Shown: positions 55,408 to 64,000, counted from the stretch's first letter. The stretch is DNA of 64,000 nt from Paenibacillus sp. 32352 (GCF_002042965.1 NZ_MZNT01000013.1:124001-188000), one strand, 5' to 3'. The notes: generated from the sequence alone by a model not told the origin. Numbers and translations are program-made.

Positions 55408-58400
55408 CTAAATGTTCAATGCTTCTAACAGCTTATAGATCATAGCAGTGGATTCCGCTCTTGTAGCGCCAGCGCTTGGGCGGAAGGTTTGGTCCTCGTA
55501 CCCGTTCAGAATACCGGATACCGCAGAAGCCTTCACGGAGGCTTGCGCCCAATCCGGGATAATGGAGGCGTCTTTAAAGGAAATGGCATTGGCCTCGCCG
55601 CCTTGGTATCCGTTTGCGCTAAGCGCTCTGGACATCATAACCGCCATTTCCGCCCGGGTAATGGTTTGGTCCGCCTTGAACAGCAGGCGGCCGTTCTCTT
55701 CATAACCGTTGATAAGGCCCACTTGAACTGCGGCCGCGATGCTTCCCTTGGCCCAGGATGGGATTTGGTTATCATCCGCGAAGGAAGTGGAAGCCGCCGT
55801 CATCTGAAGCCCCATGGCTTCGGCGATCATTTTGGCGAATTGAGCCCGCGTCACCGTCTGCTCTGGACGGAACTTCCCGTCCTCAAAGCCTTGAATGACA
55901 TTCATTCCAGTCAACCGTTCCGTATAAGGAGCGGCCCAATGTCCGGACAGGTCCGGGAACACTGCAGGCTTGTACTCCAGCACGGCAAACTTCGTGAAAT
56001 GCTTGACATTGACCGTTATACTGCCGTCCGGATTGACGATCCCTCCAAGATAAATCCAGCGCTTCTGCGTCTCGTTGTAGTAATACACAGCCGGCTTGCT
56101 TCCAGGTGCGATAGAATCCGCCTTATAGAACATCTTGATTTCCACAGGCTTCGTAAAGGTATGGCCTGTCGTACTCGTCAGCTCGACCGCTTGGCTTACC
56201 GCCTTCAACGAACCGAAAGACGGAATTTGAGCGGTAGGAAGCAGTACAGCCTGAATTTTGCCGTCTTCCTTCACGGCACCGGATGGTATCTTAAATTGAA
56301 GCACATCCTTGATGCCGCCTTCCGCCCCTCGAGCCGCGGTGACAGCCACTTGGGAAGAGGAAGCCTCCGTTCCTTGGTTCGTATTATTCCCGTTCGTTGA
56401 GTTGTTCGAAGTATCGGTCAGAGTCGAGCTTCCGCCGCCGGAACCATGATGGCTGCTGTTTCCATGCGGTGCCACGACGTTCACCGTTCTCGTCACTTCT
56501 GCGGCCGCATTCCCGGCCAGATCGGTTGCGTTATAATGCAGCGTATAAGTCCCAATCGTCTTGGTGTCCACGGTTCCGGTTATCGCAACCTCGCCCGCTA
56601 TGCCTGCATGATCCGCTGCTTCAGCTCCTTGCTCGTTGTATGGCGTACCGATAAGCATAGTCATGCTCGGGCTTCCTTTTAGAGTAATCACAGGAGCCGT
56701 ACGATCAATGCTCACAGCAAGCGGTAACTCGGCCGTATGGCCTAACGAATCCTTCGCCCGGAATTGCAGTGTATGCTCTCCTTCACCGGAAACCTCCACT
56801 TTGCTTTGGCTGTTGTAAGCCAGATACGCGCCACCATCTGTAGATAGCTCTAATGAAACCGTCGAGCCCGGAACATACACATTCGCGTAGACGCTGGCCG
56901 TTACGTTTTGATTCGTCCAGGCTCCGTTCGCATAAGGGCTGCCGTCAGACGTCTTCATCGTCCAGCTCAGCTGCAGCGGAGTAATGCTGGCATCTCCCTT
57001 CAATGTAACGGAGAAGGCTTTCACATCCACGGCATTTCCCCGTTTGATCGTTGCCGTTAACGTAAGATCCGTATCCTTATTGGGATGGAACACCATCTTC
57101 CCGTTATCGTCCATATAGACCGGATTAGAGCTTTTCCAGGTAATCACGGTTCCCTGCTCCCCTGCGGCCGGCAGCTTCAAATCATTCTCTACGGCACTGG
57201 TGTCCCCCAGAGTCAGAGCGTTTTTCGCCAGAGCGACCGCTTCCGCATCGGTATACGCCAATGCCTTAACGGTAACTTCGAATGTTTTGATCTCGCTAGT
57301 TGTGCCGCGGGATACCGTGGCCTTCAATGTTACCTTCGCATCAGGCTTACCTGCAGCGGGACGGGTAACGATTCCTTTATCGTTAGCAATAGATATGACA
57401 GCAGGATTCAAGCTTTCCCATTGAACCGTGGCACCATGCTGGCCTTGCGCGGGCAGCCCGATATCCGCCGTTACGCCGCTCATATCGCCCAAATCCAGAG
57501 CTGATACCGTATCATTAACGGCCTGCTGATCCGTATACGGCTCTACGTTCACGAAAATCGGATTAGAATAAAACCATAAATCACTATAATTCCGTTTATT
57601 GATTTCCGCAAAGCGGGTCGCATTATCGGCTATGTCGGTCTTCGGATCGATCAGCGGCTCCCCGTTGCTCGTTTCTCCCGCCACATCAACGCCCAGATTC
57701 GTGCCGCGCAGCCTGAAGTATTGATTTTTGCCGGCAGCTCCGAGGTTATAAGTAATGACGTTGTAGCCCTCGGCATCCTTCGTCCAATCGCTGCTCGTAA
57801 AGCGCTGGAGCACTTGGGTCGATTCATTCGTATCCTTGGCATATTCCGGAGTTCCAGGTGCGGCATAGCCCGTTACATCGCCTGCAATCAGATCCACATG
57901 GTCCACCTGCACAGGGTCCCCGTTGTTATTTTTGTCCGGGCTTTTGAAACGAATGGTCAGCATGAGAGGGTCCCCTTCCTTCACAGAAAGCTCCTCGCCC
58001 ATTTCTTTCTTGGTCCCGTTGGCATCGATATGATAATCCAGCGCGTTAATCAAATCGCCGAATGCGGAGAACGATTTTCCTGAGCGCATGCCTTCCAGCA
58101 CCGCCTGCATATCACTGCCGTTTACCCACGTATAGTTTTTAGAATATTCCCCGGGCTTGTAACCGCTGGAGTATTTATTGTCGTCACTGATATCGAAATG
58201 ATAATCGGAGTTCGAAAAATTCCAGAATCTCCTTCCTTCCCCAAGTAGCGCGTCCCATACTCCGCCGACCTTGGCAATCATATAATCCGCTCCGCCGTAG
58301 GTCCGGTTTTTGGGAGTCGTCAGGTTAAGTCCTCCCCGGTCAGGCTCCATCTGGTTTCCGGGCATTCCTTCCATCCCGAAGAAGGTCTCCGGTGCTATAT

Positions 58401-59124
58401 TGTTGAAGTCGCGGATATCCGATATTTTATATACCGTCCCTCCGGAATTTGTTTTCCGTGAAGGGTGATTCAATAAAGCGTAGCTGTTTTTCGGAAAATT
58501 CCCCTTAATCCAGCTCAAGCCCGTTCTTGCATCCTGGCTTGTCGTATAGGCTCTGCTGTAGGTCGCCTTCCAGACGGCAACATCGGCCGGATCAAACAGG
58601 CTTTCGTCACGGTTCGTGAACAAATATTCGAACTCGCTTGCCGCTTTTAATGATTGATCGGGGCTGTCCGCCAAAATGCCTATCCCGATATGATCATAGG
58701 TAGGCATGTCCCACTCAAACCCGGAGAAAATAATTTTATCTTTATATTTATTCGCGTCCTGCAGCTGCTTGATTTTCGGCACCTGATACAAAGCCATGCC
58801 CTTGGAAAAAGGAATCGGTCCTCCCGGAACCGGATTGCCTTCATCGTCCCGGCCTGACATTCTCAAGTGATCGGCAAGCGCAATCCAGTCCATCCCATAC
58901 TGTTCAAAGGCATTATCCAGCACCGTTTGCAGCGATCGCTGGGCATCATCGGATTCATACGTGTGAACGTGATATTCTCCTGCCATCCATCTTCCGCCGC
59001 CCGCATCCGTCTGACCCACATCCGGAGCGGCCCCGTATACGGCTGCTGCAGGCATGCTTTGACTCAAAAGGGAAACCGTAAGTGTCAGCAGCGATAGGTT
59101 TCGAATTGATTTTCTCGATTTCAA
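55408..59124 (-). CDS. S-layer-anchored multidomain PHP-type protein with Ig-like domains
   Basis: 1238 residues. A signal peptide (cleavage near A-A-A-V-Y-G-A-A) is followed by a PHP-like metal-dependent domain (E-Y-H-V-H-T-Y near 50, W-I-A-L-A-D-H near 80, S-G-F-E-W-D near 134, N-S-D-Y-H-F near 308). Then two atrophied Ig-like repeats (Y-T-D-A-E-A-V-A-L-A and W-K-S-S-N-P), an HYR/DUF5011-like domain ending D-L-A-G-N-A-A, a linker, and three SLH motifs (F-P-D-L-S-G-H-W-A, S-F-A-D-D-N, S-F-K-D-A-S) that bind wall pyruvylated polysaccharide. It starts at a TTG with GGGAGG ten bases upstream; there is no nearby ATG. PHP hydrolases displayed on the cell surface are uncommon; substrate unknown. 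Confidence 0.88.
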   Translation of the reverse strand: MKSRKSIRNLSLLTLTVSLLSQSMPAAAVYGAAPDVGQTDAGGGRWMAGEYHVHTYESDDAQRSLQTVLDNAFEQYGMDWIALADHLRMSGRDDEGNPVPGGPIPFSKGMALYQVPKIKQLQDANKYKDKIIFSGFEWDMPTYDHIGIGILADSPDQSLKAASEFEYLFTNRDESLFDPADVAVWKATYSRAYTTSQDARTGLSWIKGNFPKNSYALLNHPSRKTNSGGTVYKISDIRDFNNIAPETFFGMEGMPGNQMEPDRGGLNLTTPKNRTYGGADYMIAKVGGVWDALLGEGRRFWNFSNSDYHFDISDDNKYSSGYKPGEYSKNYTWVNGSDMQAVLEGMRSGKSFSAFGDLINALDYHIDANGTKKEMGEELSVKEGDPLMLTIRFKSPDKNNNGDPVQVDHVDLIAGDVTGYAAPGTPEYAKDTNESTQVLQRFTSSDWTKDAEGYNVITYNLGAAGKNQYFRLRGTNLGVDVAGETSNGEPLIDPKTDIADNATRFAEINKRNYSDLWFYSNPIFVNVEPYTDQQAVNDTVSALDLGDMSGVTADIGLPAQGQHGATVQWESLNPAVISIANDKGIVTRPAAGKPDAKVTLKATVSRGTTSEIKTFEVTVKALAYTDAEAVALAKNALTLGDTSAVENDLKLPAAGEQGTVITWKSSNPVYMDDNGKMVFHPNKDTDLTLTATIKRGNAVDVKAFSVTLKGDASITPLQLSWTMKTSDGSPYANGAWTNQNVTASVYANVYVPGSTVSLELSTDGGAYLAYNSQSKVEVSGEGEHTLQFRAKDSLGHTAELPLAVSIDRTAPVITLKGSPSMTMLIGTPYNEQGAEAADHAGIAGEVAITGTVDTKTIGTYTLHYNATDLAGNAAAEVTRTVNVVAPHGNSSHHGSGGGSSTLTDTSNNSTNGNNTNQGTEASSSQVAVTAARGAEGGIKDVLQFKIPSGAVKEDGKIQAVLLPTAQIPSFGSLKAVSQAVELTSTTGHTFTKPVEIKMFYKADSIAPGSKPAVYYYNETQKRWIYLGGIVNPDGSITVNVKHFTKFAVLEYKPAVFPDLSGHWAAPYTERLTGMNVIQGFEDGKFRPEQTVTRAQFAKMIAEAMGLQMTAASTSFADDNQIPSWAKGSIAAAVQVGLINGYEENGRLLFKADQTITRAEMAVMMSRALSANGYQGGEANAISFKDASIIPDWAQASVKASAVSGILNGYEDQTFRPSAGATRAESTAMIYKLLEALNI

Positions 59125-59488
59125 TGAAGTCTAGCCTCCCAAATAGTAAGATTACTGAGAAAAAATCACAAACCATTACTGCATCACTTAAAAGCTGCAC
59201 AGCACTAATGCAAACGTTCAGCACAAATAACCGCTATGCCGCGTCGTATCCCGCAAACATCGGCCGCTTTCTCTGTCTATGCCTCATGGGTTGCAATCAA
59301 CACGTATAAAGTAACACAACTAGGGGGTGCTGTATATTAGGTACGAGCAAAAAATACAAAACCTTTACAATCCCGTCTCAAATTCGCCTTAGCTGCAACC
59401 AAGCCATGCATGTTCCCTTCCGATCTATGTACAAAAAAAACGCAACCCGCGTCATCGCAGATTGCGTTTGTTTCCCAGGTTCACTTTT
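59125..59488. other. 364-bp gap between SLH and SDR genes
   Basis: No gene. It should hold the promoter and a leader of the SLH gene, and the terminator of the SDR gene at its right end. I looked for a known riboswitch fold in the leader and found none I could support. Confidence 0.5.
59432..59472 (-). terminator. terminator of the SDR gene
   Basis: On the minus strand AACGCAATCTGCG pairs with CGCGGGTTGCGTT (two mismatches) and is followed by TTTTTTT, 20 bp after the stop. Confidence 0.82.
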
Positions 59489-60253
59489 TTACAGCGTCAA
59501 GCCGCCGTCTACCAGCACGATAGAGCCTGTCATGTAGCTCGATTCGGGAGAAGCCAGGAAGGCTACCATGCCCGCGATCTCTTCCGGCTGTGCGAAGCGG
59601 CCCATTCTCATATTCGAGACTTCCTCAGGCACATAGCCGGTCTGCTGCATCGTCACAGGCACACTATCCGTCAGAGCGGTTTTCACTCCTCCCGGACAAA
59701 TCGCGTTCACACGGATTCCTTTCTTCACGTATTCCAAAGCGGCCGATTTCGTCAACCCGATCACCGCATGCTTGCTGGCGGAATAGACGCCCGCGCTGTG
59801 CTCACTGCGAATTCCTGCCGTGGAGGCCGTATTGATGATGGTTCCGCTGCCTTGGCTCTCCATCACTTTCAGAACATATTTCAGCCCGAGGAAGACTCCT
59901 TTGACGTTGACCGCCAGGATACGGTCGAATTCAGCCTCGTCGGTGTCCGAAAGCATCGAGAACTTTTGAATGATTCCTGCATTATTGAAAAATATATCAA
60001 TCCGGCCGTAGGTCTTGACGGCTTCATTCACATAATATTGTACATCCTCACTCTTCGCTACGTTGGCCTGAACGAAGATCCCTTCTCCGCCTTGCTCCTG
60101 CACAAGCTTTAACGTCTCTTCTCCGGCTTCCTTGTTGTAATCGACCAATACCACCTTGGCTCCGTTCTGAGCGAGCTTCAAGCTGCTGGCTCTTCCTATA
60201 CCGCTTCCTGCACCGGTAATTACAGCAATGGGGTTCGTAACTGCAGTTGTCAT
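59489..60253 (-). CDS. short-chain dehydrogenase/reductase
   Basis: 254 residues, classical SDR. Cofactor loop T13-G-A-G-S-G-I-G20, N90-N-A-G93, catalytic Ser144, Tyr157 and Lys161 (Y-S-A-S-K), and P-G-G-V after the sixth strand. An aspartate at the end of beta-2 (V-V-L-V-D-Y) favours NAD over NADP. ATG after AAGGAGA. It is divergent from a TetR gene and carries two TGATAGT operators in its promoter, so it is an inducible oxidoreductase. Substrate not predictable; glucose dehydrogenase-type and 3-oxoacyl-type relatives look alike at this level. Confidence 0.92.
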   Translation of the reverse strand: MTTAVTNPIAVITGAGSGIGRASSLKLAQNGAKVVLVDYNKEAGEETLKLVQEQGGEGIFVQANVAKSEDVQYYVNEAVKTYGRIDIFFNNAGIIQKFSMLSDTDEAEFDRILAVNVKGVFLGLKYVLKVMESQGSGTIINTASTAGIRSEHSAGVYSASKHAVIGLTKSAALEYVKKGIRVNAICPGGVKTALTDSVPVTMQQTGYVPEEVSNMRMGRFAQPEEIAGMVAFLASPESSYMTGSIVLVDGGLTL

Positions 60254-60316
60254 GTTGTTCCATCTCCTTAGCAGTATGGGTGTTCTATCCTTAGCGGATA
60301 GGGAAAATCGGGATAA

Positions 60317-60353
60317 TGATAGTATTACTACCTATATGATAGTGTTACTATCA
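60317..60353 (-). promoter_or_regulatory. double TetR operator of the SDR gene
   Basis: TGATAGTATTACTA (60317) and the palindrome TGATAGTGTTACTATCA (60337-60353) repeat with a 20-bp period, 64-100 bp upstream of the SDR start. Confidence 0.7.
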
Positions 60354-60433
60354 TTACAATATTGATTATATCACTAGCCATTATTCTTTTCAATCCGTCC
60401 CCCTTCTTTCCATGCAAGAAAAAGCAGGTGAAG

Positions 60434-60471
60434 TTGACAACGATTGGTCATTTTGATAGCATGGCTATCAA
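60434..60471 (+). promoter_or_regulatory. TetR promoter with overlapping operator
   Basis: TTGACA (60434-60439), 17-bp spacer, TAGCAT (60457-60462). The perfect palindrome TTGATAGCATGGCTATCAA (60453-60471) covers the -10 box and start point. It shares the TGATAG half-site with the SDR-side operators, indicating autoregulation. Confidence 0.7.
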
Positions 60472-60505
60472 TTATGACATGACATGGTTGAGGAGTTGAA
60501 CGTTA

Positions 60506-61192
60506 ATGGACCCTAAGAGCAGATGGGAACAGGAGCGGCTTCAAGGCAAGCAGCAGCGACTCAGCAGCATTATCGCGTCTGCAGAACGTGTATTTCTGAG
60601 AAAAGGCTTCGAAAAGGCTACCATGCAGGACATCGCCAAAGAAGATAATGTGGGCATTGCCACCTTGTTTCGGTACTTTCCCAAGAAAGATAAATTGATC
60701 GTCGCCGTGGCCACCCGCCTTATGGAGTCTCAAGCGCCTGTATTCGAGGAAATAGCCGCAAGGCAGGAGAGCTGCCTCAGCAAGCTGGAGCGAGTGTTTG
60801 ATCATTTCACGTCCTTCAGCCGCGAAACTCGCGGGGAGCGGACCAGGCTTCTTGAAGCCTTCCAGAGCTATGCCGCCCAATCGCCGGAGCCGCTGGAGGA
60901 TATCGATAAATTCAACGCCGTATATCATCAGATCTCGGCGATCTATCACCGCATCATGGAAGAAGGAATACACGATGGCTCGATTCGTTCGGATATCTCC
61001 ATTCCGGATACGTTATCGACGATGGCCAATGCATTCGGTATTTTCGCGCAGAAGCTGTCCCTGCAAAAAAACATCGCAATGCTGGAATCCGACATGGAGC
61101 CGGAAACCCAGCTGCTGGTGATGAAACAAATCTTTTTGGACTATTTGCGGGGGCCGGCCGGCGCCGCTAATACGCCACAATCCCAAAAATAG
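60506..61192 (+). CDS. TetR/AcrR-family transcriptional repressor
   Basis: 228 residues. N-terminal helix-turn-helix at about 20-65 (I-I-A-S-A-E-R-V-F, A-T-M-Q-D-I-A-K-E, G-I-A-T-L-F-R-Y-F-P-K-K-D) with the typical Y/F-R-Y-F recognition helix; the C-terminal ligand domain is helical. ATG ten bases after GAGGAG. Operators on both sides of the divergent region indicate that it represses itself and the SDR gene. Its stop codon forms the first bases of a 107-bp imperfect palindrome. Confidence 0.9.
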   Translation: MDPKSRWEQERLQGKQQRLSSIIASAERVFLRKGFEKATMQDIAKEDNVGIATLFRYFPKKDKLIVAVATRLMESQAPVFEEIAARQESCLSKLERVFDHFTSFSRETRGERTRLLEAFQSYAAQSPEPLEDIDKFNAVYHQISAIYHRIMEEGIHDGSIRSDISIPDTLSTMANAFGIFAQKLSLQKNIAMLESDMEPETQLLVMKQIFLDYLRGPAGAANTPQSQK

Positions 61193-61296
61193 ACCGTACC
61201 TGCTGTATAAAAGATAAGCTCCCCTTCAAGTAGACAGGCGACATAATAAAAGCCTGCTGCTCTAAGGGGAGCTTATCCCTACGCTGGTACGGTCTA
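61190..61296. repeat. 107-bp nested palindrome after the TetR gene
   Basis: Outer arms TAGACCGTACC (61190) and GGTACGGTCTA (61286) are perfect; GATAAGCTCCCCTT (61213) and AAGGGGAGCTTATC (61264) form a second perfect 14-bp stem, with a short AGGC/GCCT inside. It lies between convergent genes and the TetR stop codon is part of the left arm. Confidence 0.85.
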
Positions 61297-61342
61297 TTTG
61301 TATCTATTGATAAGTGCTCAACTGAACGCTAACTTGAACTGG

Positions 61343-63379
61343 CTATAGTTTATCTACCTGCACGCGGCCCGAGAAGAAGGTCGCGCCTCCTCCCATATCC
61401 GCTATGCGGTCCGGGGTCAGGGCGTTGACGTTTCTCTTCCCGCCCGGCGCGTCCGCCCAAAGCCCTTGGCTCACCACAACGCCAGGCAGCACATCTTCCC
61501 CTACCGAGGCGGTCAGCTCACATTCTCCGCGGCTGTTCCATACACGCACGAGCTCTCCGTTCTGAATGCCGCGAGCCTCAGCATCCTTCGCATTCATATG
61601 CAGCTTCTGCGTCTTTTCCATGCGGACATGCTTCTCGTTATTAGAAAATGTCGAGTTCAGGAAGTTATGATTTGGTCCCGGAATGAACAGGAACGGCAGG
61701 TCCTCATCTTCACACAGCGGCGTATAGGTCGGCAATGGAGGGTATCCTTTTTTCTCCATCGCTTGGGAATACAGCTCAATCTTGCCGCTCGGCGTTTGCA
61801 GCTTGCCTGGAAACAGCGACTTCACATCTGCTTTGACATACTGCCGTTCCACAAGGGCCTCGTAGGTAATTCCCGCTATCGCCGGATTCGCGGGGTTATC
61901 CAACGCCTGGCGAATCAGCTCCTCGTCCGTATCCCGCAGCGCCTGATCCTCAAAGCCCATAGCCTGCGCCAGCAGGCGGAATACATCGACATTCGACTTG
62001 CTCTCGCCGTAAGGCTCGATCACCGGCTGTTGAATTTGAATGTAATGATGCCAATAAGAAGCATAAAAGTCCGTATTCTCAAACGCCGATGTCGCCGGCA
62101 GCACGATGTCCGCATACTTCGCCGTTTCTGTCAGGAACAGATCATGGACGACGGTGAACAAGTCTTCCCGCTCCAGCCCCTTCCTTACTTTATTCGACTC
62201 AGGAGCTACGACGGCCGGGTTCGAATTGTAGACGTACATCGAGCGGATAGGAGGGTCCAGCTCCAGCAGCGCGCTTCCCAGCTGGTTCATATTGACCTGG
62301 CGGACCTTGCCCGGCAGCAGGTCCGGACGCATCAGAGCGAACTCATTATGCACCAATACCGAGCCGTTGCCCTTGATCGCGCCCCCGCCCCGCACAAGCC
62401 ACTGTCCTGTCAGGGCAGGCAGACACGAGATCGTGCGGATACACATGCCCCCGTTATCGTGATGCTGAGGGCCGTTGCCGATTCGAATGAACGAAGGCGA
62501 GGTTTGCCCGTACATCCGGGCCAGCTTATAAATGTCCTCTACAGGCACACCGGTGATCCCCGATACTGTGACAGGATCATACTGCCGCACATGCTGGCGC
62601 AGCTCTTCATGGCCTACCGTATATTCCTGCAAAAATGCATCGTCCGTCATCTTCTCGTCGAACAAAATATGCATCAGACCAAGCGCCAACGCTGCATCCG
62701 TACCCGGCTTGATCGGAATGAACCAGTCGGCCCAGCGTCCGGTCTGGTTTTTGTGAACGTCGATCACGACGACCTGCGCTCCGTTCTTTCTCGCCTTTTC
62801 GGCCAGGACCACCTGATGCATGTTGGTGCTGACCGTATTGATCCCCCACATGATGAACAGCTTCGTATGAACCGTTTCCTCCGGGTCGGTCCCGACACCG
62901 GCGCCCATCGTATAGCTGTAGCCTTCCGAGCCGGCCGCAGAGCAAATCGAGTATTTTAACCGGGTTGCACCGAGACGGTGAAAGAACCGCCGGTCCATCC
63001 CTTCCGTTCCGATCAATCCCATGTTCCCGTAGAAGCTGTAAGGCATAATCGCTTCCGAGCCGTACTCTGCAATCGTCTTTTTCCAATGAGAGGTGATCGT
63101 TTCGATGGCTTCCTCCCACGTGATGCGCTCGAACTGCCCGCTTCCCTTTTTCCCCGTACGTTTCATTGGATATTGGAGACGCTTGGCGTCATAAATCCGC
63201 TCGCCCATATTGCGGACCTTGTTGCAGATAGCCCCTTGGGTAACCGGATGCGAAGGGTCTCCTTCGATTTTCACAATTTTTCCGTTTTCCTTATGCACCA
63301 ATAAACCGCATTGATCCGGGCAATCCAAAGAACATACGGATGGAAACACTCCTGTTTGTTGATGTATCGCAGAACTCAT
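61343..63379 (-). CDS. molybdopterin-dependent oxidoreductase (formate dehydrogenase/YoaE-like)
   Basis: 678 residues. N-terminal [4Fe-4S] ligands C16, C20, C24 and C52 (C-x3-C-x3-C-x27-C), then the bis-MGD domains: W-E-E-A-I-E-T-I, Y-S-I-C-S-A-A-G-S-E-G-Y near 143-154 (possible Mo ligand, Cys or Ser), N-P-A-V-V-A-P near 400, and a C-terminal molydop-binding domain (V-R-V-W-N-S-R-G, G-G-K-R-N-V-N-A-L-T). No Tat signal, so cytoplasmic. Size fits YoaE/YyaE-type enzymes of unknown substrate; formate, sulfoxide and thiosulfate enzymes share the fold. No partner subunits adjoin. Convergent with the TetR gene. Confidence 0.87.
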   Translation of the reverse strand: MSSAIHQQTGVFPSVCSLDCPDQCGLLVHKENGKIVKIEGDPSHPVTQGAICNKVRNMGERIYDAKRLQYPMKRTGKKGSGQFERITWEEAIETITSHWKKTIAEYGSEAIMPYSFYGNMGLIGTEGMDRRFFHRLGATRLKYSICSAAGSEGYSYTMGAGVGTDPEETVHTKLFIMWGINTVSTNMHQVVLAEKARKNGAQVVVIDVHKNQTGRWADWFIPIKPGTDAALALGLMHILFDEKMTDDAFLQEYTVGHEELRQHVRQYDPVTVSGITGVPVEDIYKLARMYGQTSPSFIRIGNGPQHHDNGGMCIRTISCLPALTGQWLVRGGGAIKGNGSVLVHNEFALMRPDLLPGKVRQVNMNQLGSALLELDPPIRSMYVYNSNPAVVAPESNKVRKGLEREDLFTVVHDLFLTETAKYADIVLPATSAFENTDFYASYWHHYIQIQQPVIEPYGESKSNVDVFRLLAQAMGFEDQALRDTDEELIRQALDNPANPAIAGITYEALVERQYVKADVKSLFPGKLQTPSGKIELYSQAMEKKGYPPLPTYTPLCEDEDLPFLFIPGPNHNFLNSTFSNNEKHVRMEKTQKLHMNAKDAEARGIQNGELVRVWNSRGECELTASVGEDVLPGVVVSQGLWADAPGGKRNVNALTPDRIADMGGGATFFSGRVQVDKL

Positions 63380-63514
63380 GCTGCAGCTCCTTCCGTCCTG
63401 TTTAGATTTGGCCGATAGCCGGTCACACAGACTCTTTACTCTAGTATCAGTTTATGAAAAAGCCCCGGATTAGTAAAGACTTGCCTTCCGGGCTTGCTCT
63501 GCTGCTTCGTCCGT

Positions 63515-63543
63515 TTGGGATTCCGCCGCCAGTTTTGTATAAT
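63515..63543 (+). promoter_or_regulatory. promoter of the sugar-binding protein gene
   Basis: TTGGGA (63515-63520), 17-bp spacer, TATAAT (63538-63543), 55 bp before the start codon. Confidence 0.6.
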
Positions 63544-63598
63544 TAGATAAGAAGAAAAACGTCTAGCGGCGTCTTATCATAGCAGCACGGAGGCAAGC

Positions 63599-64000
63599 AT
63601 GTCGAATCGAAAATGGTCCATAAGCCTTCTAGTTCTTACCATAGTCTTCATCGGCCTGCTGCTGCAATTTTTGTTCTCGACCTTGCGGATTCGTGAGCTT
63701 GTGAAGCCGCCGGCGGCCGTATCGGAACCGGCTCCGCGCCACATTGTACTCATCTCGCAGGAGCTGGATAACCCATTCTGGAGATCCGTCGAGCAGGGAG
63801 CGCGCGACGCTGTGAAGCAGAACGGATGGGAGCTGGAGTATACCGGCTCCTTCCGCATCAATCCGGCCGAGCAAGCGAAGTTGCTGGAGAAGGCGATTGC
63901 GGCCAAGGCCGATGCCATTCTGGTACAAGGCCTTGGCGATCCGCAGTATCGGCAGTGGATCGATAAAGCGATTGCCCAAGGCATCGCCGTCATTGCCGTG
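63599..64000 (+). CDS. membrane-anchored sugar-binding protein (RbsB-like), truncated by window end
   Basis: First 134 codons of a gene that leaves the window. ATG at 63599 after CGGAGG. An N-terminal membrane helix (S-L-L-V-L-T-I-V-F-I-G-L-L-L-Q-F) is followed by a periplasmic-binding-protein type I fold: H-I-V-L-I-S-Q-E-L-D-N-P-F-W-R-S-V, G-A-R-D-A-V-K-Q, A-I-A-A-K-A-D-A-I-L-V-Q-G. The anchor lacks a lipobox, which suits the binding proteins that sit with YesM-type kinases as sugar sensors rather than as transporter subunits. What follows to the right is unknown. Confidence 0.8.
   Translation, partial: MSNRKWSISLLVLTIVFIGLLLQFLFSTLRIRELVKPPAAVSEPAPRHIVLISQELDNPFWRSVEQGARDAVKQNGWELEYTGSFRINPAEQAKLLEKAIAAKADAILVQGLGDPQYRQWIDKAIAQGIAVIAV

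Noticed and set aside
59125..59430. Riboswitch (cyclic-di-GMP type) before the SLH gene
   Set aside because: The leader has no match to the conserved core I could recognise.
61466..62959. 497-codon open frame on the plus strand
   Set aside because: Wholly antisense to the molybdopterin oxidoreductase, Arg/His/Leu-rich, no ribosome binding site or domain; a frame shadow in GC-rich coding sequence.
1..64000. rRNA or tRNA genes, insertion sequences, prophage
   Set aside because: I saw no rRNA core sequence, no convincing cloverleaf and no transposase or phage structural protein.

Overview
The window looks like chromosomal DNA of a Paenibacillus-type, spore-forming Firmicute. Supporting signs are strong AGGAGG-type ribosome binding sites, near-consensus sigma-A promoters, a YheC/YheD spore-coat ATP-grasp gene, a YesM/YesN two-component pair beside a CUT1 sugar ABC transporter, an S-layer-homology (SLH) protein, a PerR-like regulator, and moderate G+C with one AT-rich island. 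I see no rRNA, tRNA, CRISPR array or intact insertion sequence.

Layout. (1) 1-13.6 kb, minus strand: a glycosaminoglycan or acidic-polysaccharide utilisation locus. It holds four heparinase II/III-superfamily lyases (two are close paralogues that keep every catalytic and zinc position of PL21 heparinase II), a GH88 unsaturated uronyl hydrolase, a sulfatase, a solute-binding lipoprotein and a truncated PHP/DUF3604 gene. It is read from a TTGACA-17-TATGAT promoter followed by a perfect CcpA cre site, and faces a divergent ROK repressor (13.9 kb). (2) 15.2-33.9 kb: a YheC/D gene, then a large two-armed operon pair. The minus arm encodes a signal-peptide vWA membrane protein, a tubulin-superfamily GTPase (GGTGSG), a 792-aa partner, a multi-pass vWA protein, a beta-rich protein, a zinc-ribbon P-loop GTPase and a GAP1-like membrane protein. 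The divergent plus arm encodes a 50-aa membrane microprotein, a zinc-ribbon membrane protein and a membrane-anchored helical-repeat protein. I regard this as the most interesting system in the window. (3) 33.9-43.1 kb: an HD-domain hydrolase with its own promoter; a sugar ABC transporter (binding protein, two permeases) followed by its YesM-type kinase and YesN-type regulator; and a Fur-boxed FhuF-like ferric reductase. (4) 43.3-47.3 kb: a peroxide-defence block (peroxiredoxin, glutaredoxin, atypical thioredoxin reductase, winged-helix regulator, PerR-like repressor) with shared Per-box-like sites, then a GGDEF protein with a ribbon-helix-helix-like tail. (5) 47.4-52.6 kb: two MFS transporters, a LysR regulator and a RarD-type permease. 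(6) 52.7-55.2 kb: an AT-rich island of unrelated small genes (a frameshifted gene, a VOC protein, a nucleotidyltransferase) separated by a recurring CTAACGG motif. (7) 55.4-64 kb: a 1238-aa S-layer-anchored PHP/Ig-like protein, an SDR/TetR divergent pair with clear operators, a molybdopterin oxidoreductase and the start of a membrane-anchored sugar-binding protein.

Across the window there are five copies of an intergenic hairpin family whose 15-bp arms differ from copy to copy but stay complementary. A related 39-bp double-hairpin unit is amplified eight-fold directly before the ribosome binding site of one gene of the tubulin/GTPase operon and about three-fold before another. All product names come from reading motifs and family resemblance; no database search was run.
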